64,000 nt of DNA from the NCBI RefSeq assembly GCF_000182925.2, contig NC_026501.1, positions 9,403,917 to 9,467,916 of the forward strand, in the 5' to 3' direction. The DNA is from Neurospora crassa OR74A (lineage: Eukaryota; Ascomycota; Sordariomycetes; Sordariales; Sordariaceae). How positions within the stretch are numbered: position 1 is the first letter of the stretch; every line of letters begins with the position of its first letter. The notes beneath the pieces are model-generated. The model was not told the DNA's origin and did no database searches. It worked only from the letters and a program-made list of their open reading frames with translations. Below are positions 46,420 to 57,698 of the stretch, piece by piece. Both the position numbers and the translations under genes were made by a program.

Positions 46420-47325
46420 CATCCGATGAAGTTCCTGGTGTTCACCAGCTTCCCCACATTGTTCATTCAATGTATGTAACTTACCTACCCACCACCTGCG
46501 TGACGTCCCCTCCCGCCTACAACAGCCCAGGGCCCGGGGCGCGCCCAGCAGCTGAATGGACTCCGCATTCAAGTTGCCCCTAACCCGCCCTGCAGGAAAC
46601 TTTTTGGCGGGGCATGGGTGGTTCCTGGGGAAAAAAAAAAGAGTCATTGACTGGCCGGCCCTGTGCCATGACCGTTAGCGGCGAATTTCTGGACCATTCG
46701 AGGACTCGAATCAAGATGTGGGCAAATGGGTGGCACGAGAGGGCGATATCGCAGTTTATTTGATTGATGATACTATTTCCAATTGATCGAATCTTTCGGC
46801 TATATACGGTCTTCTTCTTTCACCGCTGACTGACTGACTAGGTCTAGAGTCAGACTCACTTGGTGTGTCACAGTGTTGCTTGCTTAGTTCTTTTTCCGGA
46901 ATCTTTCCTCCATCTTTTCTTGACCCGGTGATCATCCACTGGCAGTCCTTCCTCGGACTTCTTCTGCGAGTTCGAGACAGACCTAGTTCCTTTTGACAAC
47001 AACAAACATTCTCTACATCGTTTAACTTTGGCACCAGTTCTCAACATATCGTCGAGATTTCAAGCGGCCGACTATTTTTTACAGAGACGATTTATATCAC
47101 CGAATTGACAGACCGTTCGTTGAATCGCCAGCTCGGCTTACTCGGCTTACGTACCTCTCTCTACCAACGATCGAGATCCTTTGCGCCGCCACTCTACGTC
47201 GTAGGACATCTACCGAACATAACCAATTCGAACGAAGGAGGTCTCTACAACAAGTCTCGAGCTCGATCTTTCCTCTACAACAACCAAAAGCCGAATCGCA
47301 TACAAAGTACTCTACCAAGGTCACC

Positions 47326-49048
47326 ATGAGCGACGGAGAGCCTCCAGTCCCCGACACCCGCGTGTTGGCGGTCGCCAGCCATGTAAGTCTACTTCTCCTT
47401 TTCAATTAATACCAGGTTAAATCAATTGCTGACTGGGAGTGTTCAGGTTGTCTCTGGGTAAGTTCCGATTTACCTACAAGCTTTGCGCCGGCCTCCCCCG
47501 ATGACGACTAGAACAGCCGAGCCCCAACCAGACAAGACGAGACGAGACGAGACGAAAGGGAAAAGAATAAAAAGAAGAAGAAGAGAAAGGCATTGGCTAA
47601 CATCAATGTGTCTTCCCTCAGCTACGTAGGCAACAAAATCGCCGTCTTCTCCATGCAATCCCTTGGCTGCGACGTCGCCGCCCTCAACACGGTGCAGTTC
47701 AGCAACCATACGGGCTACCGCCAATTCACCGGCACGCGCGTGTCCGCTTCCGAAATCACCGACCTCTACCGCGGTCTCAAACAGTCCTACCTCGATGACT
47801 TTGATATGATGCTGTCCGGATACGTCCCCGGTGCTCCAGCGCTGGAAGCCGTGGGGGAGATAGCGAAAGAACTTAAGGAAAAGGCTCAAGCGCGCGGGAA
47901 GCCTGGATCTTTCTTTTGGGTGCTGGACCCCGTGATGGGCGATAACGGCAGTCTGTACGTCGCGCAGGATGTGGTGCCGGTATATAAAGGGCTGGTGCAG
48001 TACGCAGACCTGATACTCCCGAACCAATTCGAGGCCGAGTGCGTACCTTTCTTTTCTTCCCCTTTCCCCTTCCCTCTCTTCTTGTTGTTGGGTTATTAAT
48101 CTAACAGATAACAGACTCCTATCAGAAGTCAAAATAGTCGACATGCCCTCCTTAACCCGCGCCATCTCCGTCCTGCACGAGCGCTACGCCATCCCGCACA
48201 TCATCATCACTTCCGTCTCCCTTCCCGACGCTGCTACTACCGTCTCCTCCACCATGCCCAACTCCGTACCCGGCTCTTCGGCGCCCACACCAACACCCCA
48301 AGAAGAAGGCCAAGGCCAATCGCAACCGCCCCGCACCAAGACCCTCAGCGTAGTGGGCTCAACAATGACTTCTGCCCGCCAACCGCGCGCGTTTCAGATT
48401 AGCTTCCCCGCCATCGACTGCTACTTCTCCGGAACGGGCGATATGTTTTCCGCTTTGATGCTTGTGCGCATGCGAGAAGCGGTGTATAACACTGAAGGAG
48501 ACTTGACAGAACGGGAATCGTGGTTGTCAGATGACTCAGTGGACGCGCTGGACTTGCCGCTTGCCAAGGCGGCGGAGAAGGTGTTGGCGAGTATGCATGA
48601 GGTGTTGACGAAGACGGCGGAGGGGATGAAGGGGAGGGTGCAGAGGGCTAAGGGGTTTGTGGATGAACAGCTTCAACGAGAGAAGGCGATGACGGATGGG
48701 GTTAATGGGTGTGGACATGCGAATGGCAATGGGACGACAGATCAGGATGGGCATGTGGATAAGAAACCTAGGCTGGATTCAACACAGACGACGACGACGA
48801 CGACGACGACGAATGGTAATAGCGATGGTGGCGAAGATGAGGAAAAGACGGAAGAGAGGATAAAAGAAGAAGAAGAACGAAGGAGGAGAAAACAAGTGGA
48901 GGAAGCGGAAAAGGAAGAAGAAGTGCAGGCGAGGAAGAGGTTACATTTGATGAAGAGTAAGGCGGCCGAGTTGAGGCTGGTCAGGCATTTGGATAGCTTG
49001 AGGCATCCCAAGGTGGAGTTTAGGGCTAGGAGGATAGAGTGCTCTTAG
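47326..49048 (+). CDS. Pyridoxal kinase with a long charged insert
   Basis: There are four exons: 47326-47382, 47447-47457 (11 bases), 47622-48038 and 48115-49048, giving 472 residues. The joined N-terminus reads RVLAVASHVVSGYVGNKIAV, followed by FSMQSLGCDVAALNTVQFSNHTGY, WVLDPVMGDNGSLYV, LPNQFEAELLSEVKI and YFSGTGDMFSALMLV. These are the substrate-lid, magnesium and GTGD anion-hole motifs of pyridoxal kinases, which make pyridoxal 5'-phosphate from vitamin B6 with ATP (yeast Bud16 is the relative). The usual length is about 310. The extra residues are a Pro/Ser/Gln loop near 245-270 and a Thr/Glu/Lys-rich insert near 350-440, before the terminal helix LRLVRHLDSLRHPKVEF. The microexon is required: skipping it loses the VVSG link and breaks frame. 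Confidence 0.92.
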
Positions 49049-49618
49049 TTTTTTGGGGGGGATCTGCTTGGGTGTGGAATTAATATCTTTGCGAGAGGGA
49101 GAGCGAGGAATAGAAGGGGTGTGGGATGACGGGATCAGCATTGGATAGCGGGAGTTATAATTGATCTGCTGCTGGTGAGCGAGGCGCTATTCTATTCTAT
49201 TCTACCATAGAAGCTAGATTAGAGCATGGGCATAGCATTGCGGGAGATTTTGGGGGGTTAGACTATTTGGTTGATGTCTCAATCAAGAGTGTATATTACA
49301 CCATACACGCTTCATACATCAAGAATTGGGTCGATACAGAAGGGTTGTAGAGTCTTGATTTGAAAGGAACCATTAGAGCTTGCCTGATCATACCTCCGCT
49401 GCCCGTCAAGCCGTTCGTTCGTCCTTATTCATTTCACCATTCATGTATCACCGAGATTTATGTCCATGTCCACCAATCCGAAGTATCATATGCATTTCAT
49501 ACCTTTCAATTCCTCTGCGAAATTTCCCAAAAACGCCGTCCATCTATATCGCTTCATACCCCTAACCCACTTTTCTTTTCTTTTCTTCTGTTTTCTTTTC
49601 TTTTCTTTTCTTGCTTTC
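49049..49618. other. Convergent spacer between pyridoxal kinase and dUTPase
   Basis: 570 bases; TTTTC repeats lie just before 49618. No gene seen. Confidence 0.6.
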
Positions 49619-50635
49619 TTAGTTCTTCATCTGCTCCCCAACACCAGAACCAACGCCTGTACTCCCGAACCCGCCCGCGCCTCTGACGCTCTCCTCCAGC
49701 TGTTCGACTTCGACCACCTCGGGGGTATAGATGCGTTCGAGAACCAGCTGCGCGACGCGATCGCCCTCGTTGACGACAAAGTCCACGTCCGAGTGGTTGA
49801 ACAGGAGAACCTTGACTTGGCCGCGGTAGTCGGCGTCGATGACGCCGGCGCCAACGTCAATGAAGTTCTTGGCTGCTAGGCCGGAGCGGGGGGCGATGCG
49901 GCCGTCTTTTGTTTTTTTGGAAAGGTTCGTGTTAGCGAGAATTCTGAGGGCAGAAGAGAGGGAAGAGAGGGCAAAAAAAGGGAAGGGAAAAGGAGGGGGG
50001 GAGGGAGGGAAGGAGAGAGAAGAGTAGGAAATGGAAGGGAAGGGAAGGGAAGGAAGGGGGGAAAAGCGAGCGAAGCGAGGACACCCCCGGAGGGCCTCCA
50101 CGGAGTGGCCACCGGAGGTACACCCGAAGGAAATACATAAAGACAAGAAAAAAAGTAAACAGAGAAGAAGAGGGCAGGTAGGAATAAGAAAAGAAAACGT
50201 ACAAGTGCCAGCAGGAACAGCCATGGAAATATCCGTTTCCACCAGACCCTTGCCGCGCGCAGGGATCGTAGTCTCCTTGGAAGCGTAGATGTCGTAACCA
50301 GCAGCGAAGGCGGAGCCGCGCGTAGGCAGACGGGCCTTGTCTGATAGCTTCTTGATGAGGAGAGGAGGGGCCTGGTCGACCTTGGTAACGGGAGTCTGGG
50401 TATCGGCAGTCATGGTGGCGGCGGTAGTAGTGGCGGCAGTGGTGGTTTGGGAGGAGGAATCAGCGGAGGTCTTGATGCGCTTGGCGGGAGGGGAGGAGGT
50501 AGTAGGTTCGGTGGTGCCGGTGGTCATTGGGGTGATGGTTGCGAAGAAGTGTTCGAATGTGGTGGTGGTTTGGGAAACAATTGAAAGAGAAGCAGAAGTG
50601 GAACGAGAGAGGAGAAGACGGCGGGCAACAAACAT
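49619..50635 (-). CDS. dut1: dUTP pyrophosphatase (trimeric dUTPase), possibly dual-targeted
   Basis: Minus-strand exons 50203-50635 and 49619-49905 give 239 residues. dUTPase hydrolyses dUTP to dUMP and keeps uracil out of DNA. All five motifs are present: AGYD at 112-115, PRSG at 150-153, GVIDADYRG at 165-173 with the catalytic Asp168, GDRVAQLV at 193-200, and [10 protein letters not shown] near the end. Residues 1-36 are Arg/Ser/Thr-rich without acids ([18 protein letters not shown]), like a mitochondrial presequence, and Met37 followed by KRIK at 52-55 could start a nuclear form. Human DUT uses two such forms; here it is inferred. The 297-base intron is very rich in purines on the plus strand. 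Two ACGCGT boxes lie upstream. Confidence 0.93.
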   Translation of the reverse strand: MFVARRLLLSRSTSASLSIVSQTTTTFEHFFATITPMTTGTTEPTTSSPPAKRIKTSADSSSQTTTAATTTAATMTADTQTPVTKVDQAPPLLIKKLSDKARLPTRGSAFAAGYDIYASKETTIPARGKGLVETDISMAVPAGTCTFSFLIPTCPLLLCLLFFLSLCISFGCTSGGHSVEALRGCPRFARFSPLPSLPFPSISYSSLSFPPSPPPFPFPFFALSSLSSALRILANTNLSKKTKDGRIAPRSGLAAKNFIDVGAGVIDADYRGQVKVLLFNHSDVDFVVNEGDRVAQLVLERIYTPEVVEVEQLEESVRGAGGFGSTGVGSGVGEQMKN

Positions 50636-50770
50636 TGATTTGCTGCTGCGCGAGGGAGGAGGAGGAGGAGGAAACGCAGCTGTTTCAATGGTGGGGAGGC
50701 GGCAACACTGCAGCTGAGGCGCAAAAGCAAAAGCTCAGCCAGAGCTGAATGAATGTAAGCGCGTTGGGTG

Positions 50771-50789
50771 ACGCGTCGGTCGGACGCGT
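50771..50789. promoter_or_regulatory. Two ACGCGT (MCB) boxes in the dUTPase promoter
   Basis: Perfect ACGCGT hexamers at 50771-50776 and 50784-50789, about 140-150 bases before the dUTPase start. MCB boxes are bound by MBF in yeasts and drive G1/S genes, which include dUTPase and PCNA. Confidence 0.6.
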
Positions 50790-50985
50790 AAATTGATCGA
50801 TTCCAGGGGTCCAAAATCTCTTGGCCAGTGCGTTGCCTGCCGGGAGAATGGCTTGAGGTAAGGCAACAGAAGCGAAGATGGTGATGAAGTTGAAGCCCAA
50901 GGAAAGGTGTGTAACCTCAAAAGATCGACTCGAGCCAGATACCGTAGATATTCCACGATGATAGACTTCCATGACCGTGGCTGCC

Positions 50986-52144
50986 CTAATCATCCAACTC
51001 CCTCCCAAAATCCACCAACCTCAACCTCGTAGCATCCCTCGGGTGGAAAACAGCCACCTTGCTCCTGACCAAAAACCTCGCCGCCGCCGTCTCCCTCTCG
51101 ATCTTCACGTATGCTGCCGAGCTATCCCCTCCAGCATCCATGCTCTTATTCAGCAGTTTCTCAATCAAGCTCCTCATCTCCGCTCCCGCCGCACTCGCCT
51201 CATCCCTCTCCCTCTTTCTCTTGCCAGTACCCTGTCTCCCCTCTTGCTGGTCATTTTGGGCACCCCAAATCTCATCAATCCTCCTCTGCCTTCCATTCCC
51301 ATCTTCTCCTTCATCCGTCTTCTTCGCCTTAGCCTTCTTCAACTTGCCCCTCGCGTTAAACCCCGCCTCCAGATCATCAGCATCCAAATCCATCATCTCT
51401 CCTACCACCGGCCCGCCCATTTCCTCCGCTGCCAGCAAGGGGCCAAGGTACTCCTCAATAAACCAGTTCAACTCTCTGACAAGCTTCTTTGTCTCCTCAT
51501 CGTATCTGTTCCGCTCCCCTTCCATCTTTTCCAGTTCCTCTTTCGCTAGCTCCTCGGGCGTCATCTCCTTCTTTGCTTCCATCCCTTTCCTGAGCAATTC
51601 GACGCGAGCCTGAAGAGCTTCTTGGAGCTCCTTCTGCTCGCGGACTTCGGTCTTCAAGTTTTCGAGGTGGCGCTTTTGCTGGTCGAGGAGGGTGGAAGAA
51701 GAGGAGAGGTAAGAGTTGGTTTGGGTGATGGTTTGACTGGTTTTGCGGATAGCGAGCAGGGCAGGGAGGACGGAGTCTGGGAAGGGGAGGAGGGGAGTTG
51801 GGTCCGACTCGGCGAGGGAGGTGTAGGCGCGGGTTAGGAGGTGCATGGAGGAGAGGGGGTTGAGGGGTGGTGGTGATCCATTTTGGGCAATGTTTTGTTT
51901 TAGCTGTGAATGTGTTATTAGTGAGTAAAAAAGGGGGTTTGTTGACATGACATGGGGCTCGGCTCACCTCATTCAAAGTCGCCTCGGCTTCTGCCGTCAT
52001 TCGCTTGAGTTCGCGAATGGTTCGTTCTAGGTTCGCTTCATGCACAGGATCCTTGACGCGACCACCGCTACCGTTGCTTGAGTCTGTGGCAGTGGATCCT
52101 TGGATGATGCCTTCCATGGTGTTGGTGTTGTTGGTTGTTGACAT
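50986..52144 (-). CDS. Kinetochore protein of the CENP-K/Sim4 type
   Basis: Minus-strand exons 51968-52144 and 50986-51903 give 364 residues. The start MSTTNNTNTMEG is the first ATG in the exon. The protein is largely coiled coil (EANLERTIRELKRMTAEAEA, LLDQQKRHLENLKTEVREQK, LVRELNWFIEEYL). A disordered Lys/Glu/Gln segment separates this from a C-terminal domain ending SKVAVFHPRDATRLRLVDF, which resembles the HP-x-D-x-x-x-IRL-x-x-F end of CENP-K proteins. CENP-K (fission yeast Sim4) is part of the inner kinetochore CCAN/Sim4 complex at centromeres. The family call rests on that terminal motif and the coiled coils, so it is moderately sure. Confidence 0.68.
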
Positions 52145-54234
52145 GGCCGGCTCTCCGAAGCCTTGTTGGCCTAGTTGGCTCAAAGGGTGGCAAGTGAGGA
52201 AAACCTAAGCGGGACACGGTATCACAGCGTGGAGTAGTGAGAAGTGACGGAGTATGAGAAAATGTTGCACTTGCAAGCAGGTATCGGTTTATTGGTGTAC
52301 AACGTCCGGAACGAGAATTTGGCAACTAGTGCCACGTTCATGAAAAGTGTGTGTTCCACCCGGATATGTCCAGCAGCCGGGATGAATGAAGCTCAAAACA
52401 CGGCTTCCCGTATTACGAATTGTTTTCCGATGAGGAGTTCAGTCGACAGCCAACCATGAAGCTCTCGCCGAAGCCTGAGTGAATACGCGCCCGTTTGTTT
52501 TCGTCGACGGCGTTCAAGGCAATCAACCTGATTGGGATGAAACCACCAAAATAACAACAACCACAACAACAACGTGATGGTTCACTGGTCTGTTGTTTCT
52601 CTCGTCGGATGTGTCTCGATGGTATTGTTAAATACGCCGTAACACCGTGTTACTGTATTACAGCAGCAATGCCGGTGTTCAGTTGCAGGCAGCAAGCATT
52701 GAACGCCTGAGCTTGCTTGGTGGTGCAGTGGTTGAAGAACTGTGAAGCAGAAAGTGGAAGTGCTGAAATCGGATCGCAGCTTCTCTCGCTCGGGTGGCCT
52801 GGATCCACAGAGCTCGGATGCCTTGGCAACTGGGCCGCTGGGCCGCTGGGCGTTGGGCAAGGAGACACCTGAGCTGGGGTTGCATGCTGGGCTGCGGCGC
52901 CGTCCAGGAAACCCATGCACCAACTCCCGTCTTTCCAGCTCTACAGTGAACTAGCTTCTGCCCAAGACCGGCAGAGCGGCTGTGCAGGTGGCAAGCGAAA
53001 CTTGAGCAGCTGGCCTCAAGCGAGCTTACAGCCGCCAAACGCACACCGGGCCGTCACCTGAGGCTGTTGAGTTGGCCTGTGGCCCGTGGCAGGTCGCGTC
53101 GGTTGAGGCTACGGCCGGTTGCTGATCCTGCTCAGGCCCAGGCGGGACCCTCAGGTTTCATCAAGCCATCTCCCTTCCACTCCACAATTCCAAACTGAAC
53201 CAAACCTCTCGCGAGACATTCCACTTCCACTTCCACTTCACTTCCACTTTCTCCCCCCAACAGCCACTCACCACCTGGCAACCCTTTCCTTCTCGACCAC
53301 ACCCCTCGTCGTCGTCGTCATCTCCTCCTCTCGTCATCTCGCTGACTTGAGCCATCCCATCACTTGTTTTTTTGTCCTCTTTTTTTTTCTTTTTTCTCTT
53401 CTGAAGATTCTGCAGGCTTGTTGGGTTCTCCTTTGCCACGACCACCGACACGCGCCATCACCACGTCGTCGAAAAAGAAGTCGACCGCCCACCGCACTCC
53501 TCCATCTACACACACCCGGATCGACGCTCCAAAGTGTGTCCCCCGGTCAAATCCACGATCTGCTATCGGTAGCTACAGCCGGATCTCGGATACCCTGGGC
53601 TAGCAGTAAAAGACTGGCGTGCTTCGTCTCCAGTGCTTGACAAGCGAAAGAAGGTTTGAGATACCAGAAGTGCTTCTACTCTCTTCTTCCGTACCAAACA
53701 AAAGGGCAATCCGTCATCACCTCCGTCTACTCTACCACCACCACCACCACCACTACCACCACCTACTCTACTACTCTACTACGTACCTCACTCACCTTCT
53801 TCCTTGCTCAACCACCTCTACTACCTGCCTACTCTTTGCGCCTCGCCCTTGCCGCATAACATCACCACCAACTCCCCGGACAAGGCTTCACCAACACTGC
53901 AAGATCAAGCAATCCAGCGATAGGCCTCCTTCCTCCCATACTACTTCGAGCACCAGCACCAGCACCGGTTTCCGTCCCGTCGATCCTCTCTCTGATCGGC
54001 CCCTCCCGAGCAACCACCACTTCCAACACCCTGAGAGCGCAGTCCCGACCCCTTCAACCGCACCTCCACTACACTACACCAGCACGTTTTCCTTCGAAAA
54101 CCCCCAAGGTGTAGATAAAACAAGTTCGATAATTCAAGAAGAATATTCATCTCGCGCGACCACGACTTCTTCATCGAGACGTGATTATTACCTGACTTTT
54201 AGCTCGCTCGCTCGCAACAACAACAACAACAACC
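52145..54234. promoter_or_regulatory. Divergent spacer and long leader of the KH-domain gene
   Basis: 2.1 kb between the CENP-K-like and KH-domain genes. From about 53,160 it is CT- and CA-rich with CCA repeats (about 53740-53765) and ends in CAA triplets, as expected of a long leader. Open frames in it are low complexity. Confidence 0.55.
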
Positions 54235-55756
54235 ATGTCCGCCTCGCCACAGCCCACCCAGTCCGCTAAGCGGCCCCTGGACGAGTCCTCTTCGCCCTCT
54301 CGCAACGACCAGCCCGAGGCCAAGAGGCTCGCTCTCGACAAGGTTGTCAAGGACGCCCAAGAGGAGGTTGAGGCTCCCGTTCCCGAAGACAGCCACAATG
54401 CCGACGAGACTGCCGGCTCCGCCACCCCCACTCCCGCCCCCGAGTCCAACGGCACCAAGGTGAAGGGAGACAAGTCGGAGGGTCAGGATGCCCAGGGTGA
54501 CACAGTTGTCCCCGATGCTCCCCAGAGCAAGGCAACCAAGGACCACGGTGCTCGCAGCCGCGCTCAGCCCCCTGTCTCTGCTCAACCTCACGATGAGACT
54601 GCTTGGATCCATGTTAGATCCGTTATTTCCAGCCCGGAGGCCGCCACCATCATTGGAAAGGGCGGCGAGAATGTTTCCAAGATCAGAGAAATGTCCAACG
54701 CCAAGTGCACCGTCAGTGATTACCAGAAGGGCGCCGTTGAACGTATTCTCACTGTTAGCGGTGTCGTTGATGCGGTCGCAAAGGTATGTCGTCCCTATGT
54801 TTCCCTCAGCAGTTCACTGGCTAACAGTTTCATAGGCATTCGGTCTTATTATCCGTACGCTGAACAATGAGCCTCTTGCTGAGCCTTCCAACACCCACTC
54901 CAAGACCTATCCCCTGCGTCTCTTGATTCCCCACGTCTTGATCGGCTCTATTATTGGCAAGGGCGGTGCGCGCATCAAGGAGATTCAGGAGGCTTCCGGA
55001 GCCCGCCTCAATGCTTCCGACTCGTGCCTGCCCCTTTCCACGGAACGGTCGTTGGTTGTCATGGGCGTGGCCGATGCTGTTCACATTGCTACTTACTACG
55101 TTGGCAGCACTCTTCTCGAGCAGCTCAACGAGCGTTTCGGTGGTCCCGCCGCCTCAGCGTATGCCACCCGCAGCGGAGGCCCCGCTGCTTCTATTCCCGG
55201 CGGCCTGCAGGTCGTCCCCTACGTTCCTCAGCCCGCTGGCGGCAACTTTGGCAACCGCGATTACTACCAGCGCAACCGTGGCCCCGACCCCAGGTCTCAC
55301 CACGGCATGCCGCCCAGCCAGTACCCTGCGCCATATGGTGCACCTCATCCGGCCCAGCCCAACCCTGCCGTCCCGATGCACTACGGTGCCCACGCCGCCG
55401 GTGGTTACGGTGCCGCTGCCCCCCACGTTGCGCCCCATGTCGGCCACGCCGGCCCTGCTCCCCATGCTGCCGGCCCTCATGGCGCCCCTGTTGCCGGCGC
55501 TGCCCTCACCCAGCAGATCTACATCCCCAACGACATGGTTGGCGCCATCATTGGCAAGGGTGGACAGAAGATCAACGAAATCAGGCAGATCTCTGGCAGT
55601 GTGATCAAGATTAATGAACCGCAGGACAACAGCAATGAGCGACTCGTCACCATCACCGGTACAGAGGAGTGCAACCGCATGGCGCTCTACCTACTCTACC
55701 AGCGTCTGGGTGAGCTTCAGAACAACGGCCGTGACTCTCAGCAACCCAATCACTAA
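54235..55756 (+). CDS. Three-KH-domain RNA-binding protein (PBP2/Rnc1/Hek2 type)
   Basis: There are two exons, 54235-54783 and 54836-55756, giving 489 residues. It has a Pro/Ser/Asp-rich N-terminus and three KH domains, each with the GKGG loop: KH1 at about 122-190 (ATIIGKGGENVSKIREM), KH2 at 208-275 (GSIIGKGGARIKEIQEASGA) and KH3 at 407-475 (GAIIGKGGQKINEIRQISGS). A Pro/Ala/Gly/His-rich linker lies between KH2 and KH3. Relatives (yeast Pbp2 and Hek2/Khd1, fission yeast Rnc1, animal PCBPs) bind C- or U-rich RNA and control mRNA stability and translation. Which mRNAs are bound here cannot be told. The 52-base intron falls inside KH1. Confidence 0.92.
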
Positions 55757-57095
55757 TCAGATATTCTCACTTCAACAGAAAGCGAAAAGCACCGTTCGTA
55801 GGATCGATGCCGGACGATAGCCTAATTCAGCCAATAGAAATCACCGCGGAATTCTTGTCTTTTAGTTTTTAGTCTCGAGCCTCTTATAAAATACCGGGTG
55901 CTGGGAATGTGGCGTTAAGCGGATAGTTCGTCTTCTTGGGTTTCGGGAGAGAGTGTGTGAACCTGGGAAATACAGCGACTTTGAAACAAAAACGGTAACT
56001 TGCAGTTTTACTCTACCCGTGTTTTGGTGTCACTGATTGAAAAGGGAAATCTTCCCCGAACATTGGTATGGCCATCGGTCATTACCACATTCATCTGTCG
56101 TTTTTGCACTAGCCATTTAATGACGCTGTTTACTTCTTATCCTCTGAACACTCACCTCCCTAGTGTGCTCTACTCTGAACATCTCAATTCATACAGCTCT
56201 CTTTCCTTCTACTCGTCCCACTGTCCTTTGTTTGTCATTGCATCCCGCAACTCACCACTGGCTCACTAGTCTCATCGTCAAACATATGCAGCTACCCGCC
56301 CGTCTTCCCGACGTCCCACAGACGTGTGCACACCCCGGTTGGTTATTGGAGCTGCTGACAGGGTTGCGTCTGCTTCTAAGGTTTTCATCGAACGACCACC
56401 TGCTTCTGCAGGTACACTCAAGAATGAGCCGGCCGCTTTAGCGTGGATAACCGAATTTCTGTGCAGGTGAGTCATTCTTCGTGGTGTGTTTTACGTCTGA
56501 TGATCAGGATCACAGATTTAGGAAATTGTCGTTGGTATGACTTGGTGAAGTGACTGTCTTGTATGTTTCGCCGCCCACTCACGGAAGACGACTTGTTGAA
56601 TGGCACAATGACAGATTGGAGCTGCAGTGTCAGTACGTAAAGATTCCTAGGAATATCAGGGCCCGTCCCCGCTATATTCCGCTATTTTGAAGAAAATACG
56701 ACAAGGAAGAGTAAGCAATTGAATCAGCGATACACTCGGCTATTCTGTCTTGGGCAGAGAATCGCGACTTGTAAAGGGAGTATGTCGCTCACTGGCTGGG
56801 AAACGGGAAGTAGGCCTCTTGATGGCCCATACATATCTCGTTATACTTTCCACTTTGAAGGACAGAACTTCCGTGGAGCTGCCTCGCTTAGTCCGTCTCG
56901 TTGATCTCTCAAAAACACTGGGGAATTTCCAAGTCTCAATGCGACATGGTACAATCGATGCTCACTGCATGGTTCCTTTGAGTGAGTTGAAGAGTTCCTT
57001 CCATTTTAGTTCGTTATTCCAAACGCAACTTCCTTCCCAAACAGAAAACCAAACGCAAGTGGCAGGAACGAAAGAGAGCAAAAAGACATACATCC
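55757..57095. other. 3' flank of the KH-domain gene
   Basis: 1.3 kb with no supported gene. Frames here are short and several run into the 5S-like sequence at 57096. Confidence 0.55.
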
Positions 57096-57218
57096 ATACG
57101 ACACCAGCTTATTCACCGGTCGTCACCGATCCGATTACTAGGCTGGCGGTCACCGGCTTATCTAGGGGAGAGCGGACGGGATCCCGAGTTTTTTGCCCTG
57201 GTGCCTATGATCGTATAT
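57096..57218 (-). rRNA. 5S rRNA-like sequence (variant or pseudogene)
   Basis: Read on the minus strand it begins ATATACGATCATAGGCACC and ends GGTGTCGTATGG, about 123 bases. The 5' and 3' ends pair as 5S stem I. It shares long identical blocks with the copy at 59765 (CCCGTCCGCTCTCCCC, TAAGCCGGTGACCGCCAG). Compared with that copy the 3' end has an extra GATGTATG-like repeat before a T5 stretch. Neurospora has many dispersed 5S genes of several isotypes. I cannot tell whether this one is expressed. Confidence 0.7.
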
Positions 57219-57698
57219 TTTTGAGCTGTACGGGCCTGGTTGGATGTTGTTGGGGAAGTGGTATGAGTGGTCATATACCCTCACTGGAGTCAGATACTAA
57301 TTTGATATATCAAACGGTTCGTTATTTAACTGAACAGGCCTCCACCAATAGAGATCACATTACAGCATGTAAAAAGGATGAGTCCAAAAAGGCAAGAGCA
57401 AACCCCTAATATTTTCTGTTCAAAGCAAAACTAACTCGCACACTCTCAAACATCATTTCATTACACTTTCCTCTTTCACCTGTCCTCCCGCTCAGATAAA
57501 TGACACTTTTATACCGATTGTCATCTCCTCCACATAAGCATCGACCAAGACAAAACTTATTGCCGGATTAGTTGAAAGAAAATAGTGACAAAAACATTTT
57601 TCTCCTCCCATGCGACGACCAACATCTCCAAGCGAGAAGCAATGAAAGTCCCAAGGACTTATCCGCTAGCTCCAGACTCCAGATCTCAAACCCTTGCT
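57219..57698. other. Spacer between a 5S-like sequence and the secreted-protein gene
   Basis: 480 bases holding the 5' side of the minus-strand 5S copy and the 3' flank of the secreted-protein gene. Nothing else seen. Confidence 0.55.

Larger units (their letters stand above)
45787..47325. other. Spacer between PCNA and pyridoxal kinase with two poly(T) runs
   Basis: 1.5 kb. It contains T30 at 46142-46171 and T46 at 46374-46419, 202 bases apart. Open frames here are made by the runs. The right third, from about 46,800, looks like promoter and leader of the kinase gene. Confidence 0.55.

Noticed and set aside
49906-50202. Coding sequence through the dUTPase intron (open Phe/Ser/Pro-rich frame)
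   Set aside because: Splicing out 297 bases joins GTY to GRIAPRSG, the conserved dUTPase order; the open reading is low complexity.
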